Notes: generated from the letters alone by a model not told the origin. A DNA stretch of 64,000 nt from an uncultured Verrucomicrobia subdivision 3 bacterium (GCA_903858275.1 CAIOIC010000100.1:62001-126000); one strand, 5' to 3'. Counted from the first letter of the stretch, positions 55,814 to 63,818 are shown. A program made the numbers and translations.

Positions 55814-56013
55814 ACGAAGTCACTGCCAACGGAAAAAGCATCGCGGCGAAGCTGCCGTGTTCGATTGAAGAATTTTTGGTCGCGCAAAATCTACTGCCGC
55901 GCAGCGTCGTGGTGGAGCACAACGGCGAGGCGGTGGCACCGTCGGAGTTTTCCCGGCGACAGCTCAATGCGGGCGACCGGCTGGAGATCGTGAAAATTGT
56001 GGCGGGCGGGTAA
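55810..56013 (+). CDS. thiS: sulfur carrier protein ThiS
   Basis: The protein is 67 residues, the usual length of this ubiquitin-like beta-grasp protein. It begins MNEVTANGKSIAAKLPCSIE and has VVEHNGEAVAPSEFSRRQLN, then GDRLEIVKIVAGG. The terminal Gly-Gly is adenylated and thiocarboxylated to donate sulfur for the thiazole ring of thiamine. The start overlaps the LIM/DA1-like gene stop (ATGA), so its translation is probably coupled to that gene. thiF and thiG are not in the window after it. Confidence 0.94.
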   Translation: MNEVTANGKSIAAKLPCSIEEFLVAQNLLPRSVVVEHNGEAVAPSEFSRRQLNAGDRLEIVKIVAGG

Positions 56014-56174
56014 AATTGGAGCAGGAAACGGGAAGGTGAACAAGTGGTGGATAACTTTAATTTGACAAGCGCCACCAACGGATGAAAGGTCGGGTTAGGA
56101 AAGAAAATTTCTTGCGTGGCGTTCTATGCATCGGTTTTATCGAGGAAATTTTCAATCGGTAAGGATTGTCCGTT

Positions 56175-56768
56175 ATGAGCGCGAAAGTATTGCTAGACGA
56201 TGGAGCCGTCGAGGTTACGAAAAGTTTAACGGCGCAAACTCCGTTGGCGCTTCTTGGCTATAAGGCACTTGAAGTTCGCGAGGCTTGCCAGATTCTGATC
56301 TTGAGCAAGGATTATTCTACTTATGAGCGGGCGGCGGAGGTGTGCCGCCGGATGCAATCGCAACTTGGGGAAGATTTAGAATTTGGTTTCAAGTGCTGGA
56401 ATTTCGCAGAGCTGGCGGACCCAGATTGTGCGCATGCGGTGCTGCGGGAGGCGAAATTGGCGGATGTCATTTTATTTTCCACAAGCAGCGTGGATTTGCC
56501 CGCAGCGGTGGTTGAATGGCTGGAGGCCTTGCCGGGGTTCCGGTCGCGCGCAGAAGGCGCTCTGGCGCTGGTGGTGAACGAACCGATGGATTCGGATGCC
56601 TTTAAAAAACTGGCTTTGTGGCTGGATCATTCCGCCCGGCGGATGGGCATGGATTTTCTGAAGCTGACCCATTCGCCCAGCCATTTAAACGCTCTGCCGG
56701 CGTTATTCGTGCCCCCCAGCGAATATGCCGGTTCAAGGGAGTGGGATCATTGGGGATTAAACGAGTAG
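56175..56768 (+). CDS. conserved-looking protein of unknown function
   Basis: The protein is 197 residues from the ATG giving MSAKVLLDDGAVEV. I recognise no named family. The order of elements (QILILSKDYSTYERAAEVCR, FKCWNFAEL, LADVILFSTSSVDLPAAVVE, EGALALVVNE) suggests an alternating alpha/beta Rossmann- or receiver-like fold, and it ends with an aromatic motif, SREWDHWGLNE. There are no membrane segments. It stands alone between thiS (161-nt gap) and the MscS gene. Confidence 0.65.
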   Translation: MSAKVLLDDGAVEVTKSLTAQTPLALLGYKALEVREACQILILSKDYSTYERAAEVCRRMQSQLGEDLEFGFKCWNFAELADPDCAHAVLREAKLADVILFSTSSVDLPAAVVEWLEALPGFRSRAEGALALVVNEPMDSDAFKKLALWLDHSARRMGMDFLKLTHSPSHLNALPALFVPPSEYAGSREWDHWGLNE

Positions 56769-56842
56769 CCCGTCGGACCCGTTCAAAAAATCTTCTTGTT
56801 GAACACTTGCGTCCACTTGCCGGAAGCAAATAATATCCGCGC

Positions 56843-58093
56843 ATGAAATTTCGATTTGATTTTTATTACCGCGCGGGGTTGTTGGTTCTGCTCTTGGTTG
56901 CTTTCTGGTCCATGTGGGCCAACGCACAAACCGTCACCAACCCGCCAGCCGCCATCACTACCGCCACCGCACGGCAATTTCCACATTGGTTGCCCACTCA
57001 CGCGCTGACGTTCGGCCTGGATCGGGTAGATTTTTTTCGCGAGCAAACGTTGCTGGGGCAGCCGTTATGGAAATATTTTGCCTCATTGATTTATATCGCG
57101 CTGGCCTTTTACGCGGCGAAGTTTCTGGATTGGGTGATCAACGGCTGGCTGAAACGGCTGGCGGCCAAAACGGAGACGAAATATGACGACCTGATTCTGG
57201 AATTGTTGCGGGGGCCGGTGAAGGTGGTGGGCTTCGTGATTTTTCTGAATATCGGCCTCGGGGTATTTGACTGGCCGGAGCAGGCGCAGATTTATCTTTC
57301 CCGGGGTTTTATTGTGGTGGTGGCCGGATCGGTGACGTATGTGGCACTGAAAGTCGTGGATTTATTGCTGGGTATCTGGCACGAGAAGATTGTTTCACCG
57401 GAAGATCGGATTTTTGCAGAGCAATTGCTTCCATTCATCAGCAAGGTGGCGAAGACCGCTCTGGTCATTGCGGCGGTGCTGCTCACGGCGGAAAATCTGA
57501 AGTGGGAAATCAAAAGCTTGCTAGCCGGCCTTTCGGTTGGCGGGCTGGCGCTTGGTTTGGCGGCACAGGATACCGTAGCCAATGTTTTTGGTGCCGTGGC
57601 GATTTTCTTGGACAAGCCATTTCACATCGGCGACCGCATCAAGGTCGAAAATGTTGACGGCATGGTGGAAGCCATCGGCCTGCGCAGCACGCGGGTGCGA
57701 AATCTCGACGGTCATCACGTCACCATTCCAAATAAATTGATGGGCAACGCCGTCATCACGAATATCACCCGCCGGCCAACCATCAAAACGGAAATGAACC
57801 TCGGCCTTACTTACGACACGCCGGTGGAAAAGGTGAAGCGGGCGACGATACTGCTGGAAGAAATCTTCCGCGCGAATCCGAAGACGACGGACCTCATCAT
57901 TAGTTTCAATAAATTCGCGGACTCGGCGCTGAATATCTTTGTGGTTCACGTCTGGAACGGCACGGATGTGAAGCAGCATTTCGCGGAGATGCAGGAGTTG
58001 AACCTAAAGATCAAGGAGCGCTTCGATGCAGAGAAAATCGAATTCGCGTTTCCGACACAGACAGTTCACCTGAAAACCGAGGCGGGGAAATGA
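56843..58093 (+). CDS. MscS-family mechanosensitive channel
   Basis: The protein is 416 residues. An N-terminal signal/anchor (LLVLLLVAFWSMWANA) is followed by a periplasmic segment and membrane helices (about 75-95, 125-145 and 155-175). The pore helix region is KSLLAGLSVGGLALGLAAQD, then TVANVFGAVAIFLDKPFHIG and DRIKVENVDGMVEAIGLRST, the family signature. The soluble beta/alpha vestibule follows (TIPNKLMGNAVITNITRRPT). It should release osmolytes on hypo-osmotic shock. The N-terminal extension makes it longer than E. coli MscS (286). Confidence 0.93.
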   Translation: MKFRFDFYYRAGLLVLLLVAFWSMWANAQTVTNPPAAITTATARQFPHWLPTHALTFGLDRVDFFREQTLLGQPLWKYFASLIYIALAFYAAKFLDWVINGWLKRLAAKTETKYDDLILELLRGPVKVVGFVIFLNIGLGVFDWPEQAQIYLSRGFIVVVAGSVTYVALKVVDLLLGIWHEKIVSPEDRIFAEQLLPFISKVAKTALVIAAVLLTAENLKWEIKSLLAGLSVGGLALGLAAQDTVANVFGAVAIFLDKPFHIGDRIKVENVDGMVEAIGLRSTRVRNLDGHHVTIPNKLMGNAVITNITRRPTIKTEMNLGLTYDTPVEKVKRATILLEEIFRANPKTTDLIISFNKFADSALNIFVVHVWNGTDVKQHFAEMQELNLKIKERFDAEKIEFAFPTQTVHLKTEAGK

Positions 58094-58129
58094 TTTGTCA
58101 GCGCGGCGCGGCGGCGGTTTAATGGGCAG

Positions 58130-58519
58130 ATGGATTCCATCCTGAATTTTATCTGGCACGACGGCAAATTGCTCGGCATCGAGTGGAGTGTGTGGAAAGT
58201 CGTCGGCTGGTTCGGCAATGTGGTTTTTTTCTCACGCTTCTTTGTCCAATGGTATGCGACGGAAAAAAAGAAGCAGGTGGTCGTGCCGCAGGCGTTCTGG
58301 TGGTTGAGCCTCGTTGGTTCGGTGACGCTCTTGTGCTACTCGCTGCATCAGCAGGACTCGGTGTTTATCTTCGCCTACGCGTTCACCTGGATTCCTTACA
58401 TTCGCAATCTGATGATTCACCGGCAGAACAAGGCGGCCATGTCTGCCTGCGCCGGTTGCGGGCAAAAAAATCCGCCGCAGGCGAACTATTGTCCGAACTG
58501 CGGCGGAAAAGTGGCTTGA
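58130..58519 (+). CDS. stand-alone LpxB N-terminal-like (LAB_N) membrane domain with zinc ribbon
   Basis: The protein is 129 residues. Residues 1-95 have three membrane helices with the lipid-A-disaccharide-synthase N-terminal pattern VGWFGNVVFFSRFFVQWYAT, EKKKQVVVPQAFWWLSLVGS and FAYAFTWIPYIRNLMIH. Such domains are usually fused to LpxB or occur as small flippase-like proteins. Residues 104-127 add a four-cysteine ribbon (CAGCGQKNPPQANYCPNCGG). The fusion to a zinc ribbon is unusual. The role is probably in lipid or glycolipid membrane traffic, but this is inferred. Confidence 0.8.
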   Translation: MDSILNFIWHDGKLLGIEWSVWKVVGWFGNVVFFSRFFVQWYATEKKKQVVVPQAFWWLSLVGSVTLLCYSLHQQDSVFIFAYAFTWIPYIRNLMIHRQNKAAMSACAGCGQKNPPQANYCPNCGGKVA

Positions 58520-58525
58520 GCGTAT

Positions 58526-58840
58526 TTACTTCTTCGGGGCGGCCGGCGCGGGCGACTGAACGTTAATGCCGTATTTCATAAGCACCGGGCGGAAATCCGG
58601 GTGGGTCTGGCCGTAGGCGGCGAGTTGGTTGACGAAGTTGATCATCAACGTCTGGTTCTGATTGAACACCGTGATGACCTGCTGCGCCTGCGGTTTAATC
58701 GTTTCAATATCCTTCCGCAGAATGCTGGCCTGACGATAGAGATAAACCGTGACCGTACCGCTGACAATGATGAGCGCCACCAGCAGGGTGAAAACCTGGG
58801 TGCGTAGCGCGGAAATTTCAGAATTTGAATCGTTGTTCAT
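58526..58840 (-). CDS. small single-pass membrane protein, function unknown
   Basis: The protein is 104 residues. One membrane helix (TQVFTLLVALIIVSGTVTVYLY) is followed by a polar helical segment (ILRKDIETIKPQAQQVITVF) and a Pro/Ala-rich tail. No family is recognised. It lies 2 nt downstream of another small membrane protein of the same design, so the pair is probably co-translated and may form a complex. Confidence 0.65.
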   Translation of the reverse strand: MNNDSNSEISALRTQVFTLLVALIIVSGTVTVYLYRQASILRKDIETIKPQAQQVITVFNQNQTLMINFVNQLAAYGQTHPDFRPVLMKYGINVQSPAPAAPKK

Positions 58841-58842
58841 GA

Positions 58843-59103
58843 TTACTTGGTGGTGGCGGGTTTGGGCTGGATGGACTGTAGAATGCGGGTCAATTCCGGG
58901 ATTTTGGCGGTGGCATTGAAGGCGGCGGTGTCGTTGGCCAGTCCTTGCGCGCGCATTAGAGCGTTATTGGCAATTGCAGCGTTCGCGTTCAATTGGCGGA
59001 ACTCACGGGTGCGGTTCATGGCCAGCAGCGCAAAAACCACGCCGCTAATCACCAGCACGGCGAGCACTAAATTCAGGACGGTTGTAGTCGTGTCAGCTTT
59101 CAT
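58843..59103 (-). CDS. small single-pass membrane protein, function unknown
   Basis: The protein is 86 residues from the ATG giving MKADTTTTVLNL; an upstream in-frame start is less likely. A membrane helix (VLNLVLAVLVISGVVFALLA) is followed by an Asn/Ala-rich helical stretch (FRQLNANAAIANNALMRAQG) and a short Pro-rich tail. It is divergent from infA and is followed 2 nt later by its structural look-alike. Confidence 0.62.
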   Translation of the reverse strand: MKADTTTTVLNLVLAVLVISGVVFALLAMNRTREFRQLNANAAIANNALMRAQGLANDTAAFNATAKIPELTRILQSIQPKPATTK

Positions 59104-59220
59104 AATCAGGCTGAATCTAGCCAATCCTTCCGGAATGTCCATGCGTATTTTCCGATGGCGAAGGATTGATTTTTCCCAATCACATTGGCAGGATTCTCCC
59201 GCAAATTTTTACTTTTCGCC

Positions 59221-59439
59221 ATGCCCAGAGAAGAGCATATCGAACTGTCCGGAACCGTGACGCAGGTGCTGCCCGGCACCATGTTTCGCGTCGCTTTGGC
59301 CAACGGCCATGTAGTCCTCGCTCACATCTCCGGCAAAATGCGCAAGCACTTCATCCGCATCTCCGTCGGCGACAAAGTTAACGTCGAGATGTCGCCCTAC
59401 GATTTGAACAAGGCGCGCATCACCTACCGGCAGGCGTAA
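59221..59439 (+). CDS. infA: translation initiation factor IF-1
   Basis: The protein is 72 residues from the ATG giving [13 protein letters not shown]; the frame is open a further 12 codons upstream but the canonical start is this one. The OB-fold pattern [40 protein letters not shown] and [18 protein letters not shown] is standard. IF-1 blocks the ribosomal A site during initiation. It is monocistronic here rather than placed in a ribosomal-protein operon. Confidence 0.96.
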   Translation: MPREEHIELSGTVTQVLPGTMFRVALANGHVVLAHISGKMRKHFIRISVGDKVNVEMSPYDLNKARITYRQA

Positions 59440-59527
59440 ATAGCGCATAGCTTGGTCGGCGTCTTCCCCTGCAACGATTTCAAAAATCAGCATTTCATCG
59501 GCGGGCGTCTGCCGCTAATGTCATTGC

Positions 59528-60922
59528 ATGAAAATCCACTTCCTGGGCGCCGCCCGCACCACCACCGGCTCGATGTATCTGATCGAGGCGAACGGCAAGA
59601 ATCTTTTGCTCGAATGCGGTTTGTTCCAGGGTCACCGCGCCGAAACCACCCAGCGCAACACCACTTTCGCGTTCGACCCGCGGAAGATTGACGCCGTCGT
59701 TTTAAGCCACGCGCACATTGATCACGCCGGCAATCTGCCGAACCTCGCCAAGCAGGGCTACGAGGGACCGATCCATTGCACCGACGCCACGCGCGATCTG
59801 TGCAGCATCATGCTCATCGACTCCGCGCACATCCAGGAGCAGGACGCGATCTTCGTCTCCAAATGGCGCGCCAAAAAACATCAACCGCCCGTCGAACCGC
59901 TCTACCGCGTTCCCGACGCCGAGAAAGCCGTCAAGCAACTCGTCCCGCACGGCTACGAAAAAACGTTCTCGCCGATTGACGGCGTGAACGTCACCTTCCG
60001 CGATGCCGGGCACATTCTCGGCTCCGCGCAGGTGATTCTGGATGTGCAGGAGCCAGGCCGGAAATTCCGCTGGCTCTTTAGCGGCGACGTGGGGCGCGGC
60101 CATGACGAACTTCTCCGCGACCCCGGCGTGGTTCAAAACGTGGATTATCTCCAAATCGAATCCACCTACGGCAACCGCGAACACGCCCAGCGCATCGACG
60201 CCGATGCCGTGGTCGCCAAACTCGTCGGCGAAATCATTGCGCAGCGCGGCAAGGTCATCATCCCCGCCTTTTCCGTCGGGCGCACGCAGCAGATCGTCTA
60301 TGTGCTGCACGAATTGACCTGCGCCGGCAAGCTGCCGCGCGTGCCGATTTTCGTGGACAGCCCGCTGAGCACCCGCGCCAGCGATGTTTACACCAAGCAT
60401 CGGGATATTTTGCGGCCTGACCTTGATGCCACGCTCTGCGGCGGCGAACGGCCGTTCGAAATGGGCAACCTCACCTACCTCACCGATGCCGAGGAATCCA
60501 AGAAACTCAACGACCGCCACGAACCGATGGTCATCATCAGCGCGTCCGGCATGGCCGAAGCCGGGCGCATCCGGCACCACCTCAAGAACAACATCGGCGA
60601 TAAAAAAAACCTCCTCCTCTTCATCGGCTACTGCGCGGAAGGCACCCTCGGCAACCAGATCATCGCCGGCAAAACCCCGGTGAACATTTTCGGCGAACCT
60701 TACGCGGTCAAAGCCAAGGTGGCTTTCCTCGACACCTATTCCGGCCACGCGGACAAGAATGAATTGAAGGCCCACGTCCAGAAAATTTCCGGCAACCTCA
60801 AAAAAATCTTCTGCATCCACGGCGAAGAACCGCAATGCCTCGCCCACGCCGAGACCCTGCGCGCCATGAAGCCAAACGCCCAAGTCATCGTGCCGGAATA
60901 CCAGCAGATGGTGGAGATTTGA
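59528..60922 (+). CDS. metallo-beta-lactamase/beta-CASP RNA-processing nuclease-like protein
   Basis: The protein is 464 residues. The MBL core shows VVLSHAHIDHAGNLPNLAKQ (HxHxDH), DAGHILGSAQVILDV and LFSGDVGRGHDELLRDP. The beta-CASP insertion contains IIPAFSVGRTQQIVYVLHEL, IFVDSPLSTRASDVY, VIISASGMAEAGRIRHHLKN and the final His motif DTYSGHADKNELKAHVQKI. This is the CPSF73/YkfI-like bacterial family acting as endo- or exoribonuclease in the cytoplasm. It lacks the C-terminal extension of RNase J. The phased 21-bp repeat array begins just after its stop. Confidence 0.9.
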   Translation: MKIHFLGAARTTTGSMYLIEANGKNLLLECGLFQGHRAETTQRNTTFAFDPRKIDAVVLSHAHIDHAGNLPNLAKQGYEGPIHCTDATRDLCSIMLIDSAHIQEQDAIFVSKWRAKKHQPPVEPLYRVPDAEKAVKQLVPHGYEKTFSPIDGVNVTFRDAGHILGSAQVILDVQEPGRKFRWLFSGDVGRGHDELLRDPGVVQNVDYLQIESTYGNREHAQRIDADAVVAKLVGEIIAQRGKVIIPAFSVGRTQQIVYVLHELTCAGKLPRVPIFVDSPLSTRASDVYTKHRDILRPDLDATLCGGERPFEMGNLTYLTDAEESKKLNDRHEPMVIISASGMAEAGRIRHHLKNNIGDKKNLLLFIGYCAEGTLGNQIIAGKTPVNIFGEPYAVKAKVAFLDTYSGHADKNELKAHVQKISGNLKKIFCIHGEEPQCLAHAETLRAMKPNAQVIVPEYQQMVEI

Positions 60923-60982
60923 CCCGTCGCGGGCGCAAAAGAGCTTGGTTCGGAACAAAAAATACCCATCTCGGCGGAAATA

Positions 60983-61108
60983 ATACGCTGCATAACAGAA
61001 AAGATACGCTGCAAGGCAGAATTATGACGCTGCATAATTAAAAATAGACGCTGTATATTTGAATTTATACGCTGCATGACGGAATAGATACGCCGCTAAT
61101 CAGAATTA
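60983..61108 (+). repeat. array of six exactly phased 21-bp repeats, iteron/operator-like
   Basis: ACGCTG (ACGCCG in the last) recurs at 60985, 61006, 61027, 61048, 61069 and 61090, exactly every 21 bp. Each unit reads approximately ATACGCTGCA followed by 11 A/G/T-rich bases. A degenerate seventh unit (CCGCTA in phase at 61114) and a trace of one before (ATACCC at 60962) extend it. The period of 21 bp places every site on the same face of the helix. The array lies between the beta-CASP stop and a winged-helix regulator gene. Confidence 0.85.
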
Positions 61109-61155
61109 AACTTCCGCTATTGACGCGGATTCCCCTGTTTTTTAAGGTTTTTTTT

Positions 61156-61485
61156 ATGAATACTGACGCTGAAACGTCGAAAAGTGCCGTCACCGGACCG
61201 TTGCCCGACCTCGCGCTCGCGCTGCGCGCCATCTCACTGGTGTCGCGCTGGAACATGATCAAGCTGCTGACCTGCGGCGAGGCGATTGGAATCATGGAAT
61301 TGGCGGAGGCGGGCGGGTGCAGTTACGAAAGTGCCATCAAACATCTGCAAGTCCTGCTTCAGGCCGGACTGGTGCAGCGGGGCCGCGGTGGCGGCTACCA
61401 GCTCGTGCGGCAATATCTCCCGAAACCCGGCGAACCGGTGGTGGATTTCGGCCATTGCCTCCTCCGGCTGGATGCGGGGAAATAA
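61156..61485 (+). CDS. winged-helix (ArsR-like) transcriptional regulator
   Basis: The protein is 109 residues from the ATG giving MNTDAETSKSAV. A single winged-helix domain is visible: ALALRAISLVSRWNMIKLL, EAIGIMELAEAGGCSYESAI (recognition helix) and LQAGLVQRGRGGGYQLVRQY (wing), like ArsR-type repressors, but metal-binding cysteines are missing (only C at the start of helix 3 and two others). The six-copy 21-bp repeat lies directly upstream, so autoregulation is the simplest idea. Ligand unknown. Confidence 0.75.
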   Translation: MNTDAETSKSAVTGPLPDLALALRAISLVSRWNMIKLLTCGEAIGIMELAEAGGCSYESAIKHLQVLLQAGLVQRGRGGGYQLVRQYLPKPGEPVVDFGHCLLRLDAGK

Positions 61486-61606
61486 TCAAGGTGGGGCGAA
61501 CGTCCCACGAGCCGATGCGCGAAATTTATTAGCCACGCAACCTGAAACAGTTAATCCGGCGTCTGACGAAAAGTTAGCGGTTTTGTTATGGAGTGAAAAA
61601 CTTGCT

Positions 61607-62287
61607 ATGATTATGTTGTCAAACATGAGCAAGTTAAAGGGTCAGAGTTTCTTACTAGTGAGCCTCTTATTTTGTTTGGATCCAAAGCTTGCTATGGCAC
61701 AAGGAACACTTCCCGCTCTGACTGTTTCAAATTCATCTGGAAGCAATGTTTATAGTCAGAATGTTGTAGGTTACTATAACGGTGGAGTTGGTTGGACATT
61801 TGTTCCCCTCGTTGATTTAAGTGTAACGGACATAAATTATGGGGCTTCCAACTCGTCGCTTTTAATTAATTTTTGGCTGGGCACCAATCAAATCATTGCC
61901 AGCTACACAAACTCGAGCGGCTTGGGTTCTGAATCTGTCTCCCCGCTGCTTTTGACCGCAGGTTCTTTATATTCGATTACAATTCAAAAGACCAATCTGT
62001 CCTCAAGCACGGTGGCGTTTAGCGTTTTCTCCCTTCATGGAGAAGCTGGGCTGCCAGTATTTACCCCGTCACCTTACATAAGCCAGTTCGCGAGCTACGA
62101 TATTTCTCAAAGCGGCCAATGGTTATCCACAACAACTCCGGCATCGGATAATATTAATTATCTTTTCTTGGGACCTAACTTTCAATTTCAAGTTGTTCCC
62201 GAGCCAACCAGCGGAGAAATATTGCTTTTAATGATTGTTGGTTTTGTTCTTCAGCGGATAACTGTAAAAACGCGCCAGATACATTAG
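61607..62287 (+). CDS. PEP-CTERM sorting-signal exported protein
   Basis: The protein is 226 residues from the ATG giving MIMLSNMSKLKG, supported by a GGAG 12 nt upstream; later ATGs are possible. A signal peptide (SFLLVSLLFCLDPKLAMA) precedes a Ser/Asn/Thr-rich beta-type body. The C-terminus has VPEPTSGEILLLMIVGFVLQ followed by a basic tail, the tripartite PEP-CTERM signal cleaved by an exosortase. The gene is clearly more AT-rich than its neighbours and rich in Asn and Ser, suggesting transfer or a surface-exposed fast-evolving role. Its stop overlaps that of convergent yajQ. Confidence 0.78.
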   Translation: MIMLSNMSKLKGQSFLLVSLLFCLDPKLAMAQGTLPALTVSNSSGSNVYSQNVVGYYNGGVGWTFVPLVDLSVTDINYGASNSSLLINFWLGTNQIIASYTNSSGLGSESVSPLLLTAGSLYSITIQKTNLSSSTVAFSVFSLHGEAGLPVFTPSPYISQFASYDISQSGQWLSTTTPASDNINYLFLGPNFQFQVVPEPTSGEILLLMIVGFVLQRITVKTRQIH

Positions 62288-62769
62288 TCCCGAAAATTCA
62301 CAAACTGCACGGCCACGGGAAAATCATGGCCGCGCACGGCGGCGATAACGGTCTGCAGTTCGTCGCGGCTCTTGCTGTTCACCCGCACTTCGTCGCCCTG
62401 AATCTGCGTCGTCACCTTGAACTTGCCGTCACGGATGAACCCGGTGATCTGCTTGGCCACGTCGCTCGCGATGCCGTTTTTGAGCTTGATGAGCTGCCGG
62501 GTGTGGCCGAGCGGCGAGATGTCGGGGTCGCATTGTTCGACGCTCTTGAGGCTGATGCCGCGCTTGGCGAGCTTGCCGATGACCATTTCGTTCAGCGTGC
62601 GGACTTTGTAGTCGTCCTCGGCGGACAACTTGATCTCCGTCTTTTCCAAAACGATCTCGGCCTTGCTGCCCTTGAAATCAAAGCGGTTGGCGAGTTCCTT
62701 TTTGGCCTGGTTGACGGCGTTTTCAACTTCCATGGAGTTGACCTGTGAAACAATGTCGAATGAAGGCAT
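62284..62769 (-). CDS. yajQ: YajQ-family (UPF0234) nucleotide-binding protein
   Basis: The protein is 161 residues from the ATG giving MPSFDIVSQVNSME, the canonical YajQ start (an 8-codon upstream extension is not family-like). It shows EVENAVNQAKKELANRFDFK, GSKAEIVLEKTEIKLSAEDD, LIKLKNGIASDVAKQITGFI and IQGDEVRVNSKSRDELQTVI. The family folds into two ferredoxin-like domains and has been reported to bind cyclic di-GMP or nucleic acids. The length of about 160 residues is standard. Confidence 0.93.
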   Translation of the reverse strand: MPSFDIVSQVNSMEVENAVNQAKKELANRFDFKGSKAEIVLEKTEIKLSAEDDYKVRTLNEMVIGKLAKRGISLKSVEQCDPDISPLGHTRQLIKLKNGIASDVAKQITGFIRDGKFKVTTQIQGDEVRVNSKSRDELQTVIAAVRGHDFPVAVQFVNFRD

Positions 62770-62875
62770 AAGAGATTTGGATGTGTGAATCACGATTCAC
62801 GATTTTGTCCGCCGGCGCAAACCTTAAATCCAGAGCCATCCGCCAACGGGTGTGTCTTGGCACTGCCCTTGTTTT

Positions 62876-62984
62876 CTCCCTCTCCTCCTCGAGGGAGGAG
62901 AGGGCCGGGGAGAGGAGGCCAATGGTTTTCCGGCTCAAATCCCCTCACCCCAGCCCTCTCCCCGCTTGGGTGGGGAGAGGGAGT
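62876..62984. repeat. intergenic palindromic repeat element with two hairpins
   Basis: The first hairpin is CCCTCTCCTCC (62878-62888) with GGAGGAGAGGG (62894-62904). The second is CCCTCTCCCC (62954-62963) with GGGGAGAGGG (62972-62981). Both are polypurine/polypyrimidine palindromes in the same orientation, separated by about 50 nt, in the 322-nt spacer between yajQ and the glycosyltransferase gene. They look like a dispersed BIME/REP-like element. The rest of the spacer holds no recognisable gene. Confidence 0.7.
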
Positions 62985-63091
62985 TGAGGACAGTGTCAAG
63001 GTGCGCACTCGGCCGGCCTGCATTTGCGGATTGAACATTGGGAAAATCTCTGCCAGCTTCCGCCCAACCAGATTGTCGGCCAGAATTGCCA

Positions 63092-63814
63092 ATGATTGAA
63101 ACCAAATCCAACGCCGACCTTGAGCCGTGTTTGACGGCCGTGATGCCGGTTTACAACGAAGCCGCCACGGTCGCCGAAGTCGTCCGCGTGGTGCTGGCGC
63201 AGCGGCCGGTGCGGCAGCTCGTCATCGTGGACGACTGCTCGACGGACGGCACCTGGGATCAACTTCAGCCGCTGGCGAAAAACGAGCCCCGCATCCAGCT
63301 CGTCCACCACGAGGTGAATCAAGGCAAAGGCGCGGCGCTGCGCACGGGCATCGCGCTCGCCACTTCGCCCATCGTGATCATTCAGGACGCGGATTTGGAA
63401 TACGATCCGGCGGAGTATCACCGGCTGCTCGCGCCGATTCTGGCGGGCAAGGCGGATGTGGTTTTCGGCTCGCGCTTCATCGGCTCGGGCGCGCATCGGG
63501 TTCTGTATTTCTGGCACTCGATCGGCAACACAGTTCTCACATTGTGCTCGAACATGGCCACGGATTTGAACCTGACGGACATGGAAACGTGCTATAAAAT
63601 CTTCCGCCGCGAAATCATCCAGAAAATCCGGATCGAGGAAAACCGTTTCGGCTTCGAGCCGGAAATCACAGCGAAGGTGGCGAAGTTGAAAGTCCGCATC
63701 TACGAAGTGGCCATTTCCTACTATGGCCGCACTTATGCCGAGGGCAAAAAAATCGGCTGGCGCGACGGCTTCCGCGCGCTGTGGTGCATCGGCAAATACA
63801 ATCTCTTCCGTTAA
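63092..63814 (+). CDS. GT2-family glycosyltransferase, dolichol-phosphate-mannose-synthase-like
   Basis: The protein is 240 residues from the ATG giving MIETKSNADLEP; the frame is open 18 codons further upstream. GT-A motifs are TAVMPVYNEAATVAEVVRVV, LVIVDDCSTDGTWDQL and the metal-binding acidic pair in VIIQDADLEYDPAEY, then VFGSRFIGSG and DMETCYKIFRREIIQKI. The last is typical of polyprenol-phosphate sugar synthases. No membrane segment is needed for this subgroup. The next gene is a membrane protein starting 4 nt after the stop, a common partner arrangement for lipid-linked sugar transfer. Confidence 0.9.
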   Translation: MIETKSNADLEPCLTAVMPVYNEAATVAEVVRVVLAQRPVRQLVIVDDCSTDGTWDQLQPLAKNEPRIQLVHHEVNQGKGAALRTGIALATSPIVIIQDADLEYDPAEYHRLLAPILAGKADVVFGSRFIGSGAHRVLYFWHSIGNTVLTLCSNMATDLNLTDMETCYKIFRREIIQKIRIEENRFGFEPEITAKVAKLKVRIYEVAISYYGRTYAEGKKIGWRDGFRALWCIGKYNLFR

Positions 63815-63818
63815 AGCC

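Noticed and set aside
60736-61077. Minus-strand frame with a repeated MQRI-type heptapeptide
   Set aside because: The peptide repeat is just the 21-bp DNA array read in a frame divisible by three; the rest is antisense to the beta-CASP gene.
60983-61108. 21-bp array as a CRISPR
   Set aside because: Units are directly adjacent with no variable spacers and vary inside the unit; no cas genes are nearby.
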